The notes beneath the pieces were generated by a model. The model ran no database searches and was not told the DNA's origin. It saw only the letters and a program-made list of their open reading frames with translations. Positions 1-12,875 of a DNA stretch of 64,000 bases are shown piece after piece. Source of the stretch: Boswellia sacra (lineage: Eukaryota; Streptophyta; Magnoliopsida; Sapindales; Burseraceae); contig SNVD02006942.1 in the NCBI GenBank assembly GCA_013180625.2, positions 1,798,001 to 1,862,000 on the forward strand, written 5' to 3'. The translations under genes were made by a program, and so were the position numbers. Numbering within the stretch: position 1 is the stretch's first letter; each line of letters starts with the position of its first letter.

Positions 1-1034
1 TTTCATAAATGATAATGAAGTAATTATGCAACATTTTTTAAATATAAATACTTGTCAATGACAATACTAATATGTATTTATAAAATAAATTATAAAGTAT
101 TAGTATTTTATACTTCGATTTATTATATTATGATTATTTAATTTTGAAAGATAAGATTTATTATATCTCTTATATATCTATATCTATTTTTTTAAATAAT
201 TTCTTTTGAGGTTTTTTTTTAAACATTAATTTTAAACTATTATTAAAAGTGCTCTTTTTAAGATAAAATCTTAGATCTACCACTGGTCATGATGGCTCCG
301 ATACCATATTAAATTTATCACTTTTCTAAAAGCTTAATACTAAATATTTAACTCTCTAATATGCATCAAAATAATTAAGCAATTAATTCATCCACTCAAC
401 GTTATATATAATGAGTATAAGCATATCTCAGAATAACCTCAACATCCCATGAAATGATAAAACTATATTTGATATTTATTACATTCAGTAAAAATTATGG
501 ACACGATGAGTTTAAGATATATTCGACATGTTATTGAAACAAAAATTATTTCTCAAAAAAGTAAATGTTAGATCCTTTAAAAAAAAAACATATTTAAGTA
601 CTTCTCAAAAACCATTTTACAACAGCCATTATCAAATATTTCTTCAAAGTCTTTAAAGTTAACTGTTAAATAATATTGCTTTAATGGGAAAAGAAAATTG
701 TTTTTATACATTTCAGTCAAGTACTGTGTAAAATCACTTTTGACACTTTAATGGTGTAAGAAGCATCGCGAAACACAAAATTAATTAACTCCATCAATTT
801 TTTTCACCAACATCTAACCTACAAGTTGAGTTTATTAATTTTTACAAACCCAACTATTGAAACGTGCATATTTTGCAGCTTCTCTTAATCCAAAAGACAT
901 GTTTACCATATATATATATATAATGAATCTTTTAACACAAATATTTTGACATAAAATTAGACATAAATTTTTAATCATTGATACACGTTATGTTCATCTT
1001 GTTACTAAGTTGATCGTTTGGATTTGATATAACA
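1..1034. other. AT-rich spacer, no gene seen
   Basis: Very AT-rich sequence with many stops in all frames. I see no coding region, RNA gene or clear transposon end. It lies upstream of the decayed F-box 3' tail, so the body of that F-box copy has either been lost or lies outside the window. Confidence 0.5.
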
Positions 1035-1880
1035 GGAAGGAAATTTTTTCATGTGCCACATTTGGCCTCAAGTTACTTGTTTGGAAAGTACTCTTGTTTC
1101 ACTTGATTCTTAATAAACTACTTTTTTTCACTTAAGTCTTGGATGAAAGATGAGAATACAGAACCTAATAGAAGATGTGAAATTAAAGTCATATTTAAGT
1201 TTTAATATCATTATCCTTTACAAGGGAAAAAGTAAATTTCATTTGATTTTGATATGCCTTTGTTTCGTTTATCTACCATATCTGCAAATGAAGCAAGGAA
1301 ACTAACTGGCTGAAGGCTAAGTCCCATCCCATGAGCTTGACAGGGCCACTTTATTTGTGCTCTTTGTATGTTAACATGCATTTCCTTACATATATTATTT
1401 ATTATATATAACTAAAATTCTCTCACTCACAGGCTTGAATTCTAAATAAAAACATTCTCATAAGCAATCCACAATGTTAAAAAATGCTATAATTCTTACA
1501 CAAAATTACTCCGCTCTTGTCTTATTAGAACAAGAAATAACATAAATATCCAAAATTGGACCGTTTTTGTGTTGGAATCTGCCATGCACTAGTATGTTTT
1601 AAGAAAGTGATCAGTGACTTTTCTTTTTTAACCGATAGCAATAAACAACCAATTAAAACTATTGATCTTTGGCATAACTGTTGGCAGCATAAAGAAAGAG
1701 GGAATATTAACTAAGCTGTGTTTATTCTTTATTAAAGCAGGGGAATGTATATCATCAGAGTTAAGAGTTTTGGTACACAACGCCTGGACAGTCAATAAAT
1801 CCTTTTCGCAAGGTTTATATAGTCCCACCCTTTAGTCTCCCAGAGCAGCCTTGCAGACCACGGAAAAAAAAAAAGACAGT
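1035..1880 (+). pseudogene. Remnant of F-box gene 3' end plus flank (duplicate of 19768-20730)
   Basis: This stretch matches the end and downstream flank of the F-box pseudogene at 18746. Both contain the C-terminal coding signature that reads roughly WPQ-(L/V)-(I/T)-C-ES-LVSLD followed by a stop (here about 1047-1112, with a small frameshift), then the same track through CCTAATAGAAG, CTACCATATCTGCA and CTTTGGCATAACTGTTGGCAG to TTTAGTCTCC. The F-box body is absent upstream. It is therefore a truncated duplicate and not a gene. The matching RPL12 promoter half of the unit is displaced to 16840. Confidence 0.7.
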
Positions 1881-3479
1881 GGTAATTTGAATTGAAGGAA
1901 ACTTACCAATGCTTATTAGAACAGGAATCAAGTTGATTATTGAATATTGGGACAAACCACATTCAATAGGCAGAAAATATACCTTAGACCGTAGGTAACG
2001 TAGCGCCTTAAGTGTTAGTATAAAAAACGCTCAGATTTAAATTTCTCATATTCAAATTTTATTTTCTTTTTCCAACCAGAAAGTTGAACATCTAGGCTTA
2101 TGTTGACATGGACTTGGATATGGGGTGGATAGGTGTTTATCATGCAAAATTGGGCATTGTAATACTAGCTATGATTACTCTTTCAATTTTTTGGCACCTG
2201 ATTTTCTTTAACTAGAGCTATTGATTTATAATTTGAGAGACTCATGTCTCAAGTTATATTTGGTCATATCTAACGAAAACTTAAAAGTTTTTCTATTTCC
2301 TATTTGTAAGAGTTATTTTTAGGTTATATACTCATAAAAAATATAGTATAAATAAATAATACGAAACAATCATGGTAATAACACGCTGAGTATAAAACAT
2401 AAATTCATATGTATACTAATAATAATTTCACATCACTATTTCAATTATATAACCCGACACCAACTAGCATCACTATTTTAATTATATGACCCATCACTAA
2501 CTAGTTCGGGATAAAGCTAGAAATGGATGCTAAGTAGATTGGAATGAAGCTAGAGATGATTTTACCATAAGCTAGTTTGTGCAAAAATAGGATTTGATCG
2601 AATTCCGAATTTTGTATTTCATTTTTTGAAAGAACCTTAATACTTTATTAACTATTGATTATCACATGATTAGTAGATTCTTGTACTAATAAATTTATGT
2701 GCCTTTGTAGGAATATTGATGTCCTTTCCATGCCTGACACTAGAGATATCAAAGGTAAATTTTGTTCTGCATCTTTCATGTTACTTTTATTATTATATTT
2801 TAATTCATGAAATAAATTTTCGTAATCTTTTAATGATTGGATTGTTGCTAATTTAGGGAATATAAGGACTTTGACATTGTGGTAATTGGTTTGTAAATCT
2901 TCAAGGAGAGTAAAGAAAGATGATTATTGCTTGTATATCTGGGACCTCAAAATTTTACGTGAGATATTATGAGCGTGTTTAGTAACATTTTATGTATAGC
3001 TTGTATCCATTTGAGAATGAATATGTTGGAGAATATGAAGTTTTTTTCGGATATAATTTTTAGATATGAAAGGACTTTACTTTATTATATTACAAAACAG
3101 ATGACAAGGTTTTAAAAAAAAAAAAAAGACAAGTTTTAGATTAAGAAATTAAATGTCAAATTTTCAATAAAACTCTTAAAGTTAAAAGATTTATATTCTT
3201 TATATATTTTAAATCTTTTCCTAATCCCTTATATTGATGCCTAATTTTAGTCCTTAATATGTACTAGAGTTTAAATTATATAATTCACAAAAACGAGCCT
3301 TATTCTTTAGTAATGAAAAGCTACTTTTCAGACCTATATATTTGAGGGTTTAATTAATATGTGAAATTTGATGACATGTTTAAAAAAAGTATGTAGCGTT
3401 AATCAAGGACATATTTATTGATTTTAAAATCTTCAACAATATTTAGATTACATCTTCAACAATATTTAGATTACAAAGT
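1881..3479. other. AT-rich spacer
   Basis: No supported gene. A 55-bp exon-like stretch near 2711-2755 sits between AG and GTAAAT but does not join to anything. A 23-bp motif containing CTTCAACAATATTTAG is repeated back to back at about 3431-3476, just before a hAT-like element. Confidence 0.4.
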
Positions 3480-3487
3480 ATCTTCAA

Positions 3488-4456
3488 TAGGGATGACATG
3501 TACCACGGTAGTGGGGATCCAAGGGGACCGTCTCTATTAGAGTAGGGATAAGGGTATTATTTACGGGGATGGGGTGGGGAGAGGGGAAAAAAAATCACTG
3601 CATCATAATGGGGTGGGGATGGGTTTACTACTCTCCAACTTGTATCTGCTTTGCATCTGGCAAAAATATTTAAAAATATAAATATAATATTATTTTTATT
3701 TTTATATTATATATTATTATATTTAAAAATTATAAAATATGAAAGTTATTTTAATTTAAATAGAATAATTATTTAATGTATTAATATAAAATCATTTAAT
3801 TATCTAAAAATATAATATTATAACTAAAACTTTAATTCAATTATAGATAATAAAATTAACAAAGTGATTAGCTGTCGAAAACTGCATCTTTATTTTTCTC
3901 TACATAATAAGAAACATTGCAGCCAAATTACAGATACAATAATTATTATTAATTCATAAATTATAATGATTATAAATTGAGAGTAATGATTTTTTTTTTA
4001 ATGTTATAGGAATGAAGCTATTGAGGATCTTGAGAAAAAAGCAAAGAGATGGTACTACATTGATGCAGAACATAATTTTGGGATATCATTTTTGTATTTT
4101 TGTTATTGGTTATAACTTATTGTACTTTCTTTGTTCATTCCTTTTAAGTACTTCACTTGATTACAAAAACTAGATTATAATTTTAATATTACTATAATAA
4201 AGTTATTGATGATTTTGTATTGTCAGAGATTATTTATGATTATATGTTAACTAATATTTATATAAAAGTTTAGTTTTAAATAAAAATAATATCTTTGTAT
4301 GGAGAATGGGGTGGAGTTAGGAAAAGCATTCTTCCCATGGAGATTCTCCATCCCCGCTCCACCCAAAAAAACATGGAGAGTGGGTAGGGAATGGGGGGTG
4401 ATTTTAACAATGGGTGAGGAAGCGGACAACCTCTCCGCTCCCACCCTCCCATTACC
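3488..4456. mobile_element. Non-autonomous hAT-like element with 8-bp target duplication
   Basis: The 969-bp segment is flanked by perfect 8-bp direct repeats ATCTTCAA at 3480-3487 and 4457-4464, the size made by hAT transposases. The left end begins TAGGGATGACATG and the right end, read in reverse, begins GGTAATGGGAGGG, a short imperfect inverted match. Both ends carry G-rich tracts of the GGGGATGGGG kind, a feature I associate with plant hAT relatives. The interior is AT-rich and encodes no transposase, so any movement would have needed enzyme supplied elsewhere. Short open frames in it (4247-4513 region) come from the G-rich terminus and are not genes. Confidence 0.7.
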
Positions 4457-4464
4457 ATCTTCAA

Positions 4465-4829
4465 TAATGTTTATCCTACTATAACATATTGTGTTTGAAA
4501 AATCGAAAAGCAATATAGATTAAGTTATATGCCCTCATAATAAAGTGGGTTCCAAACTCAAATTCTATCACTTATGTCATGTGAATAAAATTCCACTATA
4601 ATATATAAGGGCCCTCAAAGAATGAGTAAAGCTTAAAAAAGAAATATAATATTCTTTGCTTAATTAATTAAAGTAGTAGAAAGAGTTCCGATGACGCGAA
4701 AACTATTTCTTCTATATAAGCACGATAAGCAAATAAGTTACGGAAACTCATGTTATTATATGCTCAATATATAAAAAAATTTCAATATAAGATTAACATA
4801 TATTAGCTTCTCTTTGTTTAAGGTGTAGA
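4465..4829. promoter_or_regulatory. Upstream region of ankyrin pseudogene
   Basis: AT-rich sequence between the hAT-like element and the ankyrin start codon. TATATAAG-like strings occur at about 4602-4609 and 4713-4719. Promoter function is inferred from position only. Confidence 0.3.
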
Positions 4830-5330
4830 ATGATTAGTTGTAGCACAGAAGATGTTAGTTCCAGACATGAAGCTTGCACAGCGCTGTTCACTGCTCTGAT
4901 GAACAAAGAAGACGACAGAAAGGTGGTAGAGCTCTGCAGAAAGATTCCAGAACATGCATTGCGAATAATGACTATACAGGAGGACACAGTGCTGCATATG
5001 GCTATTTATTTTGAGCATGGCCGCTTGGCTTTGAAGCTATTAGAGGAGTTGCCTGATCAGTATCTTGACAAAATGAGTCGGCAAAATAGGACCGGAAACA
5101 CAATCCTTCATGAAACCGCCACTAGCAAGTATCCTATTGGAGTCGCAGTTGCGGACAAAATCTTAAGGAAAGCGCCTGGATTGTTAGGCATGCGCAACAA
5201 CAGTGGAGAGACTGCTCTCTTTCATGCGACGCGCTATGGCAACGCTGAGATTTTCAACTTTCTTGATGGGAAAATCTCTAATTACGATCAAGCCAGTAAG
5301 ATGCCATTTCTTTAGAGAAGTGACAAGTCC

Positions 5331-8300
5331 TGACACGACCCACCCCTACGGGTAAATCGTGCATAAAACTGTTCACTAAGAGAACGATTTTTAATTAACT
5401 ATTTTTTTCACACTTTTTGCTCTGTCGCTTTGATAAAACTATTTATAAAAAAATTATTTCTAGTTTAGGTCTTTTATGTAAAATACTAAAAAAAAATCCT
5501 CCGAAAATTTTAATGAAAAACCGGCAGAGTTCCCCCTATAATTTGAAGAAAACCCCCTGCAAAAACACACATTTATACACTTCTAAACTGTTCCTCATCC
5601 CAACTTCTTTTGGGACTTTCGTCCTTATCAACCACAACATACTAAAAGATAAATAAGTCATATTCAACATACTTAATATTTAAAAGCTTATACAATACAT
5701 AAAAAAATGAAATACTTTCAATGCATGAAAAATTATTATACATCGTGTGGCCTTCCCTAGCATCAGAGACAGCTTAGCACTAAACCTGTAGCATCTGGTT
5801 GGGAAAAAGAATAGAAAAAGAGTGAGCTGAAGGCTCAGTGAGTGGACAAATTTTATTACATAAAATATTACTTTATTTATTTCATACAACTCATTTCTTT
5901 AATAAAGCTTTGTGTTTTAAAATCTCATTTTTCTTAAAACAAAATACAATGTATAATTACTTTTTAAAAGGGAACCAGTATACTCTTCTTTCCAAAATAA
6001 CGTACAAACAACTATTTCTTCTCTACTTTCTTTATAAACTTCATTCTTATAATACAACTATAAAAATTTATTAACCCTCTGTAAAGAAAATACTTTATAT
6101 AATTCTTCAACTTACTTACCTAAAAAACTTAATATTCTTAAACTATATAAGCAAATCAGTTGCATACCTTTATTTTGAACCACCCTTATTTAATCCCATA
6201 TACACTGCAAAATATATCACTATATCTCTTTCCTTTCTAAAAAAATGTATAAACAGATGCCAAAAGAAATAAAATAACATAGAACTTTTAAATAACATTC
6301 GTCTCATTATATACTCAATCATTTGCTAAATTTATTCTCTAAACAAATCATAAATTGCATGACTATGACTATCTCATAATAAAATCATATAATAAATTTC
6401 TAACTAGAAACTCATATCATATTTATACTTAAGAAAAATCTATCGTACTTGTCAAAATATCATCAAATCTCTCATAGAAGTTTCAAAACAAATAACTTTT
6501 AATTAAAAATTTTTAAGTAAAATTGCTTGATTCTATACTCTTTAAAAGCAGTGAAAATAATGTATATTTTCTCATTCTTATAAAATAAAACTCATGATGA
6601 TGTGCTAAAATCATCATTTCAGTTATTTAATAAACAAAACATAATTTCTTTAAAATCTTCTTGCAAAAGAAACTTTTACTAATAATGCTTCCTTCTCAAA
6701 CTAACTCATATAAACGTATTTAAAACTCTTTTTATTATACTAAACAAGTACCCTTGAATCTGTCTGATCTTGCCTGGCGAGATCTAACATCGCACAGTCA
6801 GAGCTATCTATATTTCTTCATACCAAGTGAGATCTACATCACGCAGGCAGAGCTATCTGTACCTGGCAAGATCTAACATCGCACAGGCCTGCTATCTGAA
6901 TCTCATACCTGGTGAGATCTACATCACGCAGGCAGAGCTATCTGTACCTGGCGAGATCTAACATCGCACAAGCCTGCTATCTGATCATACGCATGTGCAG
7001 AGCTACCCCCAAAGGGCTAAAACGCCCAGATCACATGGCCTAAAGCCTCTATGTGTGTCTGAACGGGCCCCAAAGGCCTCTATCTTTATAACTTTCTGTC
7101 TGAAATCTATTGTCTCACTGACTAAGTGAGTTGGGTACTAGCTTAGTATAATATAATTAAACTTTCTTATTTTTGTTAAATCTGATTTCTTGTCAAAATA
7201 TGCTTCATATGCTAAACCATTACTTCTCAAGCAAATTTATCAAATTTTGTGAAACTTATGTAAGCTGGAACTCATAACATCTGAATTCTTAGAAATCCAT
7301 GATAATTATTTAAAAGAGTAATTGCAAATACTTTAAGAAATCTTTGAAATCAAATTACTATATAAAAAAATATGATTATAATTGTTCTGCTTTTAGACTT
7401 TCTATAAAATGATAGAATATGTATCTATAATAATATAGAAAACAATTCATATATATAAAATATGAATCTTTCTTTAAAAGTGCTATATCTTTGCTCAAAA
7501 CTAATTTTGAAACTAAAATTTATGTCTCCAATCATTTTGAAACTAGCTTTAAAACATCTTAATAATTGAAACAAGTATAATAAATGGGTCTATTTACCCT
7601 CGAGAAATACAAAAGAAACTAACTTGAATTCTTCTAAATTCTCTAAAATTCTCAGAAATTCTATAAAATGTTAAATAAACATCACTAAGTAAACACTAAA
7701 ACATATTTCTAATTATCCAGAAAAATAAATCTTCTACTCTTTCTAAGACTTTCTAAAATATTCATAAAATAAAATACTTTTCATCTCACTATAATCAATA
7801 GTTTATATTTTTATCTCAAAATCTCATACTTTCTATATAACATACTGTATAACATCCTTTCAAAAAATTATACTTCAAAATTTAACTAATTTTCCAAGTA
7901 TTTCAATTCAGAATTTTAAAGATTTCTAAATTCTTAAATATCATGCTTTAACTGAAATATTTATGACTATCCTATAATTTTTAGAATCTGCTTTCAGGTC
8001 CCTACAAATTTTGGAACAGTTTTCTAAATTTGCAATTCACCCCCTACTGCTACGCAGTTTTAAAATTTGGCATTGCCACCCCTTCAGAATTAAATTCTAA
8101 TTTTCTAAAACTTTTTCTTTTTAATTTGCTATTAATCTAAATATAAAATCACTCATCATTTTGTAAATAAAAAAAAACATTATTTCTTCAACATGTGTAT
8201 GTATTTAAAGAAAACAACTAAATACTTCAATTTACTATTCCAATTCATATAATTATAAATGTCTCCTTTCCAATAAAAAAAAAATTTCTACTTTCTATTA

Positions 8301-9170
8301 TCATTTAACATACATTCATTCTACATCTGTCACTTTAAATTTATTTTTCCATTATACTCAAAATCTTCAAGACTACACTTACTATATATATATATTCAAA
8401 AACTAATCTATTAGCACTACCCATAACTATCTCTCTTATCCACAATTAATAATTTACACGTATTTATTTTCGAATACATACATCATCATTAACTATCCTG
8501 AAAACATTTAATATAACTCAATTAATCAAACTAATAACTTAAATCATATGAAAAAAAAACTTAAATTTAATACTCTTCAATATAATATGAAATTCTCAAA
8601 ATATAAGCCACTCACTGAATTTAAGCTCTTTGATGGATGAATAATGTTATAAGAATTATTTAATGGCCGGAAAGCATAACCGAAAAAGTCGCCAAAAAGT
8701 CGTCGCCGGCGAGTGAATAGTGATCGAATTTCATTTCTCTCCGATTTGCAAAATTCGTATATCAACATGTAATAAAATTGGTATGGTTAGAAAGAGCATG
8801 GAACAAGCTTTAATTTAATGTAAAGATTTACCGGTAACTCACCGGATTTTAGCCGGAAAACGCATAGGAAACCGTCGGTTTCCACGCTTCGATCCGCAAA
8901 AACAATGAAGAACCCAAGGCCAAGGCATACATGGTGAAAAAAAGGACGTTACAAGATTCAAAATGACATATTGTAGGGCCGGAGACTCATCAAAAATTGA
9001 CCGGAATCTCCGGTCAAAGACGGTGATAAACAGTAACCGATGATGAACAGTAAAACTCCCGTAAATTTTCCAGAATTCCCGTCTCTCCCCTTTTCCTATT
9101 CACCCTTTCTTATTTTAAAAAAATACAATTGGGCTGGGCCGGGCTTTATCACAGCCCAATGGGCATTACA
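5331..9170 (+). mobile_element. Solo-LTR-like insertion 1 in ankyrin exon 1
   Basis: A 3,840-bp block starting TGACACGACCC and ending GGGCATTACA (TG...CA ends), flanked by the 5-bp duplication AGTCC at 5326-5330 and 9171-9175. Deleting it rejoins exon 1 in frame (K-S-T-I-L-H). No internal protease, reverse transcriptase or integrase reading frame is visible, so it is best read as a very long solo LTR or a coding-free LTR derivative. It is related along much of its length to the 12876-15583 insertion. It holds internal subrepeats at 6765-6990 based on GAGATCTAACATCGCACAGG and GAGATCTACATCACGCAGGC. Superfamily is not determinable by eye. Confidence 0.85.
6765..6990. repeat. Internal tandem subrepeats of the LTR
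   Basis: Alternating motifs GAGATCTAACATCGCACAGG and GAGATCTACATCACGCAGGC with GCTATCTG spacers occur about five times. The second LTR has a shorter version at about 13575-13705, so copy number differs between the two insertions. Confidence 0.75.
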
Positions 9171-9212
9171 AGTCCACTATCCTTCACATTGCTATTATGT
9201 ATCATCACTTCG

Positions 9213-10800
9213 GTAAGTAACTTTTTATTGTATTGTATTCTTTGATTATTTATTCAATCTCTTCTTTGCATGCATCCATGCGATGCGGATTACTGTCCAT
9301 CAAATATATATATATATATATGTAGTAAGAGTCCTTTTTAGTCTGTTTAAATTAAATTGGAAAATTCATATTAATTCATGTAATATATATGCTTTTCAAA
9401 AGTTACATATATATATATGTGTACGTATAGTAATTTGATTTTAAAAAAATGTTTATCGTAATGTACAAATTGATCAAACCAGATATAATTATTTTAATAT
9501 ACAACCTTTTATATTCATTAAAATATGCTCAAATAAGTATTTAATTAGTATAAACATATAAAAAATCCTAAAGTAAATTCATATTAATAATGGATAATTT
9601 TAATTGAGATTTTAAGAGTACGTCACATTTTTTTGGTTGAAATATGGGACCAATATTCAATATGTGGGCTTTCCTTAGGGGGTGATCTTTTTTTTTTAAT
9701 TTAAATAGGTATGAATTAACCGAAATCTAAATAGATCTAAATATAAAAATCTGAATAATATGTTTATTTTTTTATTTCAATATTTGAATTGAAATATCTA
9801 AAAATTAATGGTTTATCTAAAAATTAATGGTTTATGTATATATTGCTTTCACTTGTGATTTTATTTTATGTAGTAAAAATATTTACATACTAAAATTTAT
9901 TATGAATTTAATTCATTTAAATGTGTAAAATTGGGTAAAAAAAATTTTCTAAAAGAATTTGATATATAAATAAGCTAAATGACCATAAAATAATTTTAAA
10001 ATTATATATAGTCTCATAATATAAAATTAGAAATAAATAATAATGTTTCAAAATTAAATTATTAGGCTAAGTATAAATTAGTCATAAATGAATTTTATAA
10101 GGACATATAAGAGAATTATAAGAATAATAAATGATTCAAATATTCGTATTCTAATTAAGGCTAAAATTTTTTGTCTTTTTATTCAGATGCAAATGTCTTA
10201 GATTAAATTTAATTAATAATAATAATAATAATAATACAAACAGCATGAAAAGATCTAAAATTTTGTTAATAAGTTAAATTCAGACTTCAGACTAAAAAAC
10301 AATTAGCTCCTCAATCTAAATAGTGTTAGCAATGTTCTAATCATAATCATTTTCATTTTCATATATTTTTAAAATTTTAATTAGTTATTTTAATAGAATT
10401 AAATAATTTTTATAGAAATATTTTATAATTGTTATTATTTAGAATTAAATAATTATTTATACAAATATTTTATAATTGTTATTATTTATACTTTGATTAA
10501 TCCACTTAAAATAATAATAAGATTTTAAGTCATTCCCTCATAGTTGTTTTTAAAAGTCTTCTATAAATTAATGGATTATTTTTATACTAAGCAAGTAAAA
10601 AATAATAAATTTTAAAATGGTTTTACCAAACGTTATTAAAAACAATCCCAAACGAATCCCAAACGGCATTGGTTCTTACTCTTCAACAAAGGGAATAGTA
10701 TGATCAGTAAAACTAAAATTAAAATGGAAAGAAATTATTATTAATTTTGAAATATATTTGCTATATGATTTATCAAATTAATTTTCAAATGCAAGAACAG
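9213..10800 (+). other. Intron 1 of ankyrin pseudogene
   Basis: A 1,588-bp AT-rich intron with donor GTAAGT and acceptor GCAAGAACAG. The exon join gives H-H-F-D-L-A-L-Q-I-A, matching the family. It contains a TA run near 9305-9321 and an AAT microsatellite near 10214-10236. No gene or clear transposon end is visible inside. Confidence 0.7.
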
Positions 10801-12875
10801 ATTTGGCCCTGCAAATTGCGAGCGTCTACAAGTACTTGATTGGGCAACAAGATGTAGATGGGATGACTGCTCTTCAGCTTCTCTCATGCAAGCCAGAAGC
10901 TTTTAAGCATAGGCAGGAAGAGGATATTTTCGAGAAATTCGTCAACTGCGGTAAGATTTCAAAATTTGTAATGCAGTCATCTTTGTCTCTCCTAATATAA
11001 TTCTCTTCCTTAAATTTTAAATTTTGAAGTATTATTTATCAATTATTTGCTTTACTCTTCATTAATTAAGAAATAAATTGAGATTGTCTTGTACCTTAAG
11101 ATTCAATCAGCTTTACTTCTATTATAAAGATAATCTCTTTATAAAAGAAAAGTTACACTGATGTTTGACATATCGTATTTTCAATATGTGTACACTTTAT
11201 TTGTCATTATTAAGTTGTATCAAGTTTTAATTAGATAGTCATTAATAATATTATTTACAACTTTCTTATATAAACTCGTGGTATTACTTATTTATTACTA
11301 TACATATAGTACTTCTTACTAAATGAGACCTTTGTACAATTAATCTCTCAATCATCTTATGCTATAGTTTATATATAAAATTTGCAAGATTAACATTTAT
11401 TCTTTTTAGTTCTGTGATTAGCTACATGGCTTATTGAATTGCATGTTAATTTTTTTCTTCACTGTTTTGGAAAGTTAAATACATTTGTAGTTCGGCCGGG
11501 AGGAAAACAGTTGGGGAGGAAAAGCGCAGATACGGATCAACTTTGAAGCTTGCCAAGTTTCTAATTGAAAGAGATAGCTCATGGGAGTTCACAAGTCCGA
11601 TCCAGAAGATCAGCAGGCCTAAGATACACAAATATGGGGCCAGTGATCATTATCTCTCTGTCATTGAAGAAGGGCCCTATACAGAAACCGGACACAGAAA
11701 GAAATGAAGCAGAAATTCCCTTGTTTCTGGCAGCCAAGACAGGGTGTGTTGAGATTTGTTAAAGAAAAACTCAGAACTTACCCTCAAGCGGTTACTCATA
11801 TTGATCATCATGGACGAAATATATTACATGTAGCAATCAAGTATCGGCAGAAAGAGGTTTTTGAGTTTGTAGCTAACGATATGATAATAGTCATGCGGAG
11901 GCTGGTTCGGAAGATCGACAACGATGGAAACACCTTGTTGCACATGGTTGGAGTAAAAAGAAAGGATTACATTTCTGAAAAGATGGAAGGCCCGGCACTC
12001 GTATTGCAGGAGGAGTTGCTTTGGTTCGAGGTGCGGCTTTTAGTACCCAATCCTTTTCATATTTGAGTAATTCTACACATCCTAGAATCATATCCTAAAG
12101 CATTAATTGCATCCCAAATGATTTAGTATTGATTTAAAGTTAACATATCGCTTGTTATAAAATCATCTTATTCACTAGACAATTATTAATTAATTTTACA
12201 TTATTTTGAATAGAATAATATTCATAATTGTCCCAAATTATATTCAATAATGTGTATTTAATTAATGATTATCAAGTGAAATGTAATAACTTACCACGTT
12301 ATCACATGGTCCATTCAATATATAATACTTTATTTGTTGTATCATTTGAGATTAAATTTGGGATAAAAGTTTGAAAAGTGTATTAATTATTGCTTTTTTG
12401 AATATTCTTATTGAATAACCACTCGAAAAAGCAATTAATTGCTTAGCTAACGAATTTGTTTGGGTGCATGTGCAGCGAGTTAAGGAAGTCACAGTACCCC
12501 ATTTCATTAATCATCAGAATAATATGGGCTACACTGCAGAAGGGTTATTTGCGGCTGCAAATGATGAACTTCGCATTACATCCAAAGAATGGTTGAAGCA
12601 CACAGCAGAAGGATGCTCAGTAGTCGCAGTTCTCATTGCTACTGTTGCCTTTGCCGCTGCATATACAGTACCAGGAGGTCCAGACGAACATACCGGTTTT
12701 CCTGTTCTCCTCGGTCATCCTTTCTTTTTGGTTTTTACCATAGCTGACGTTCTATCCCTCGCATTTTCTTTGGCATCTGTGGTTCTATTCCTCTCTATCC
12801 TCACATCGCCATTTCGATTGCAAAACTTCAAGCAGTCTCTTCCTAACAAAATGGTGCTAGGCTTCACATTTCTGT

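Noticed and set aside
6765..6990. Regularly spaced repeats that could suggest a CRISPR-like array
   Set aside because: Units are contiguous LTR subrepeats with drift, without unique spacers, in a plant nuclear context.
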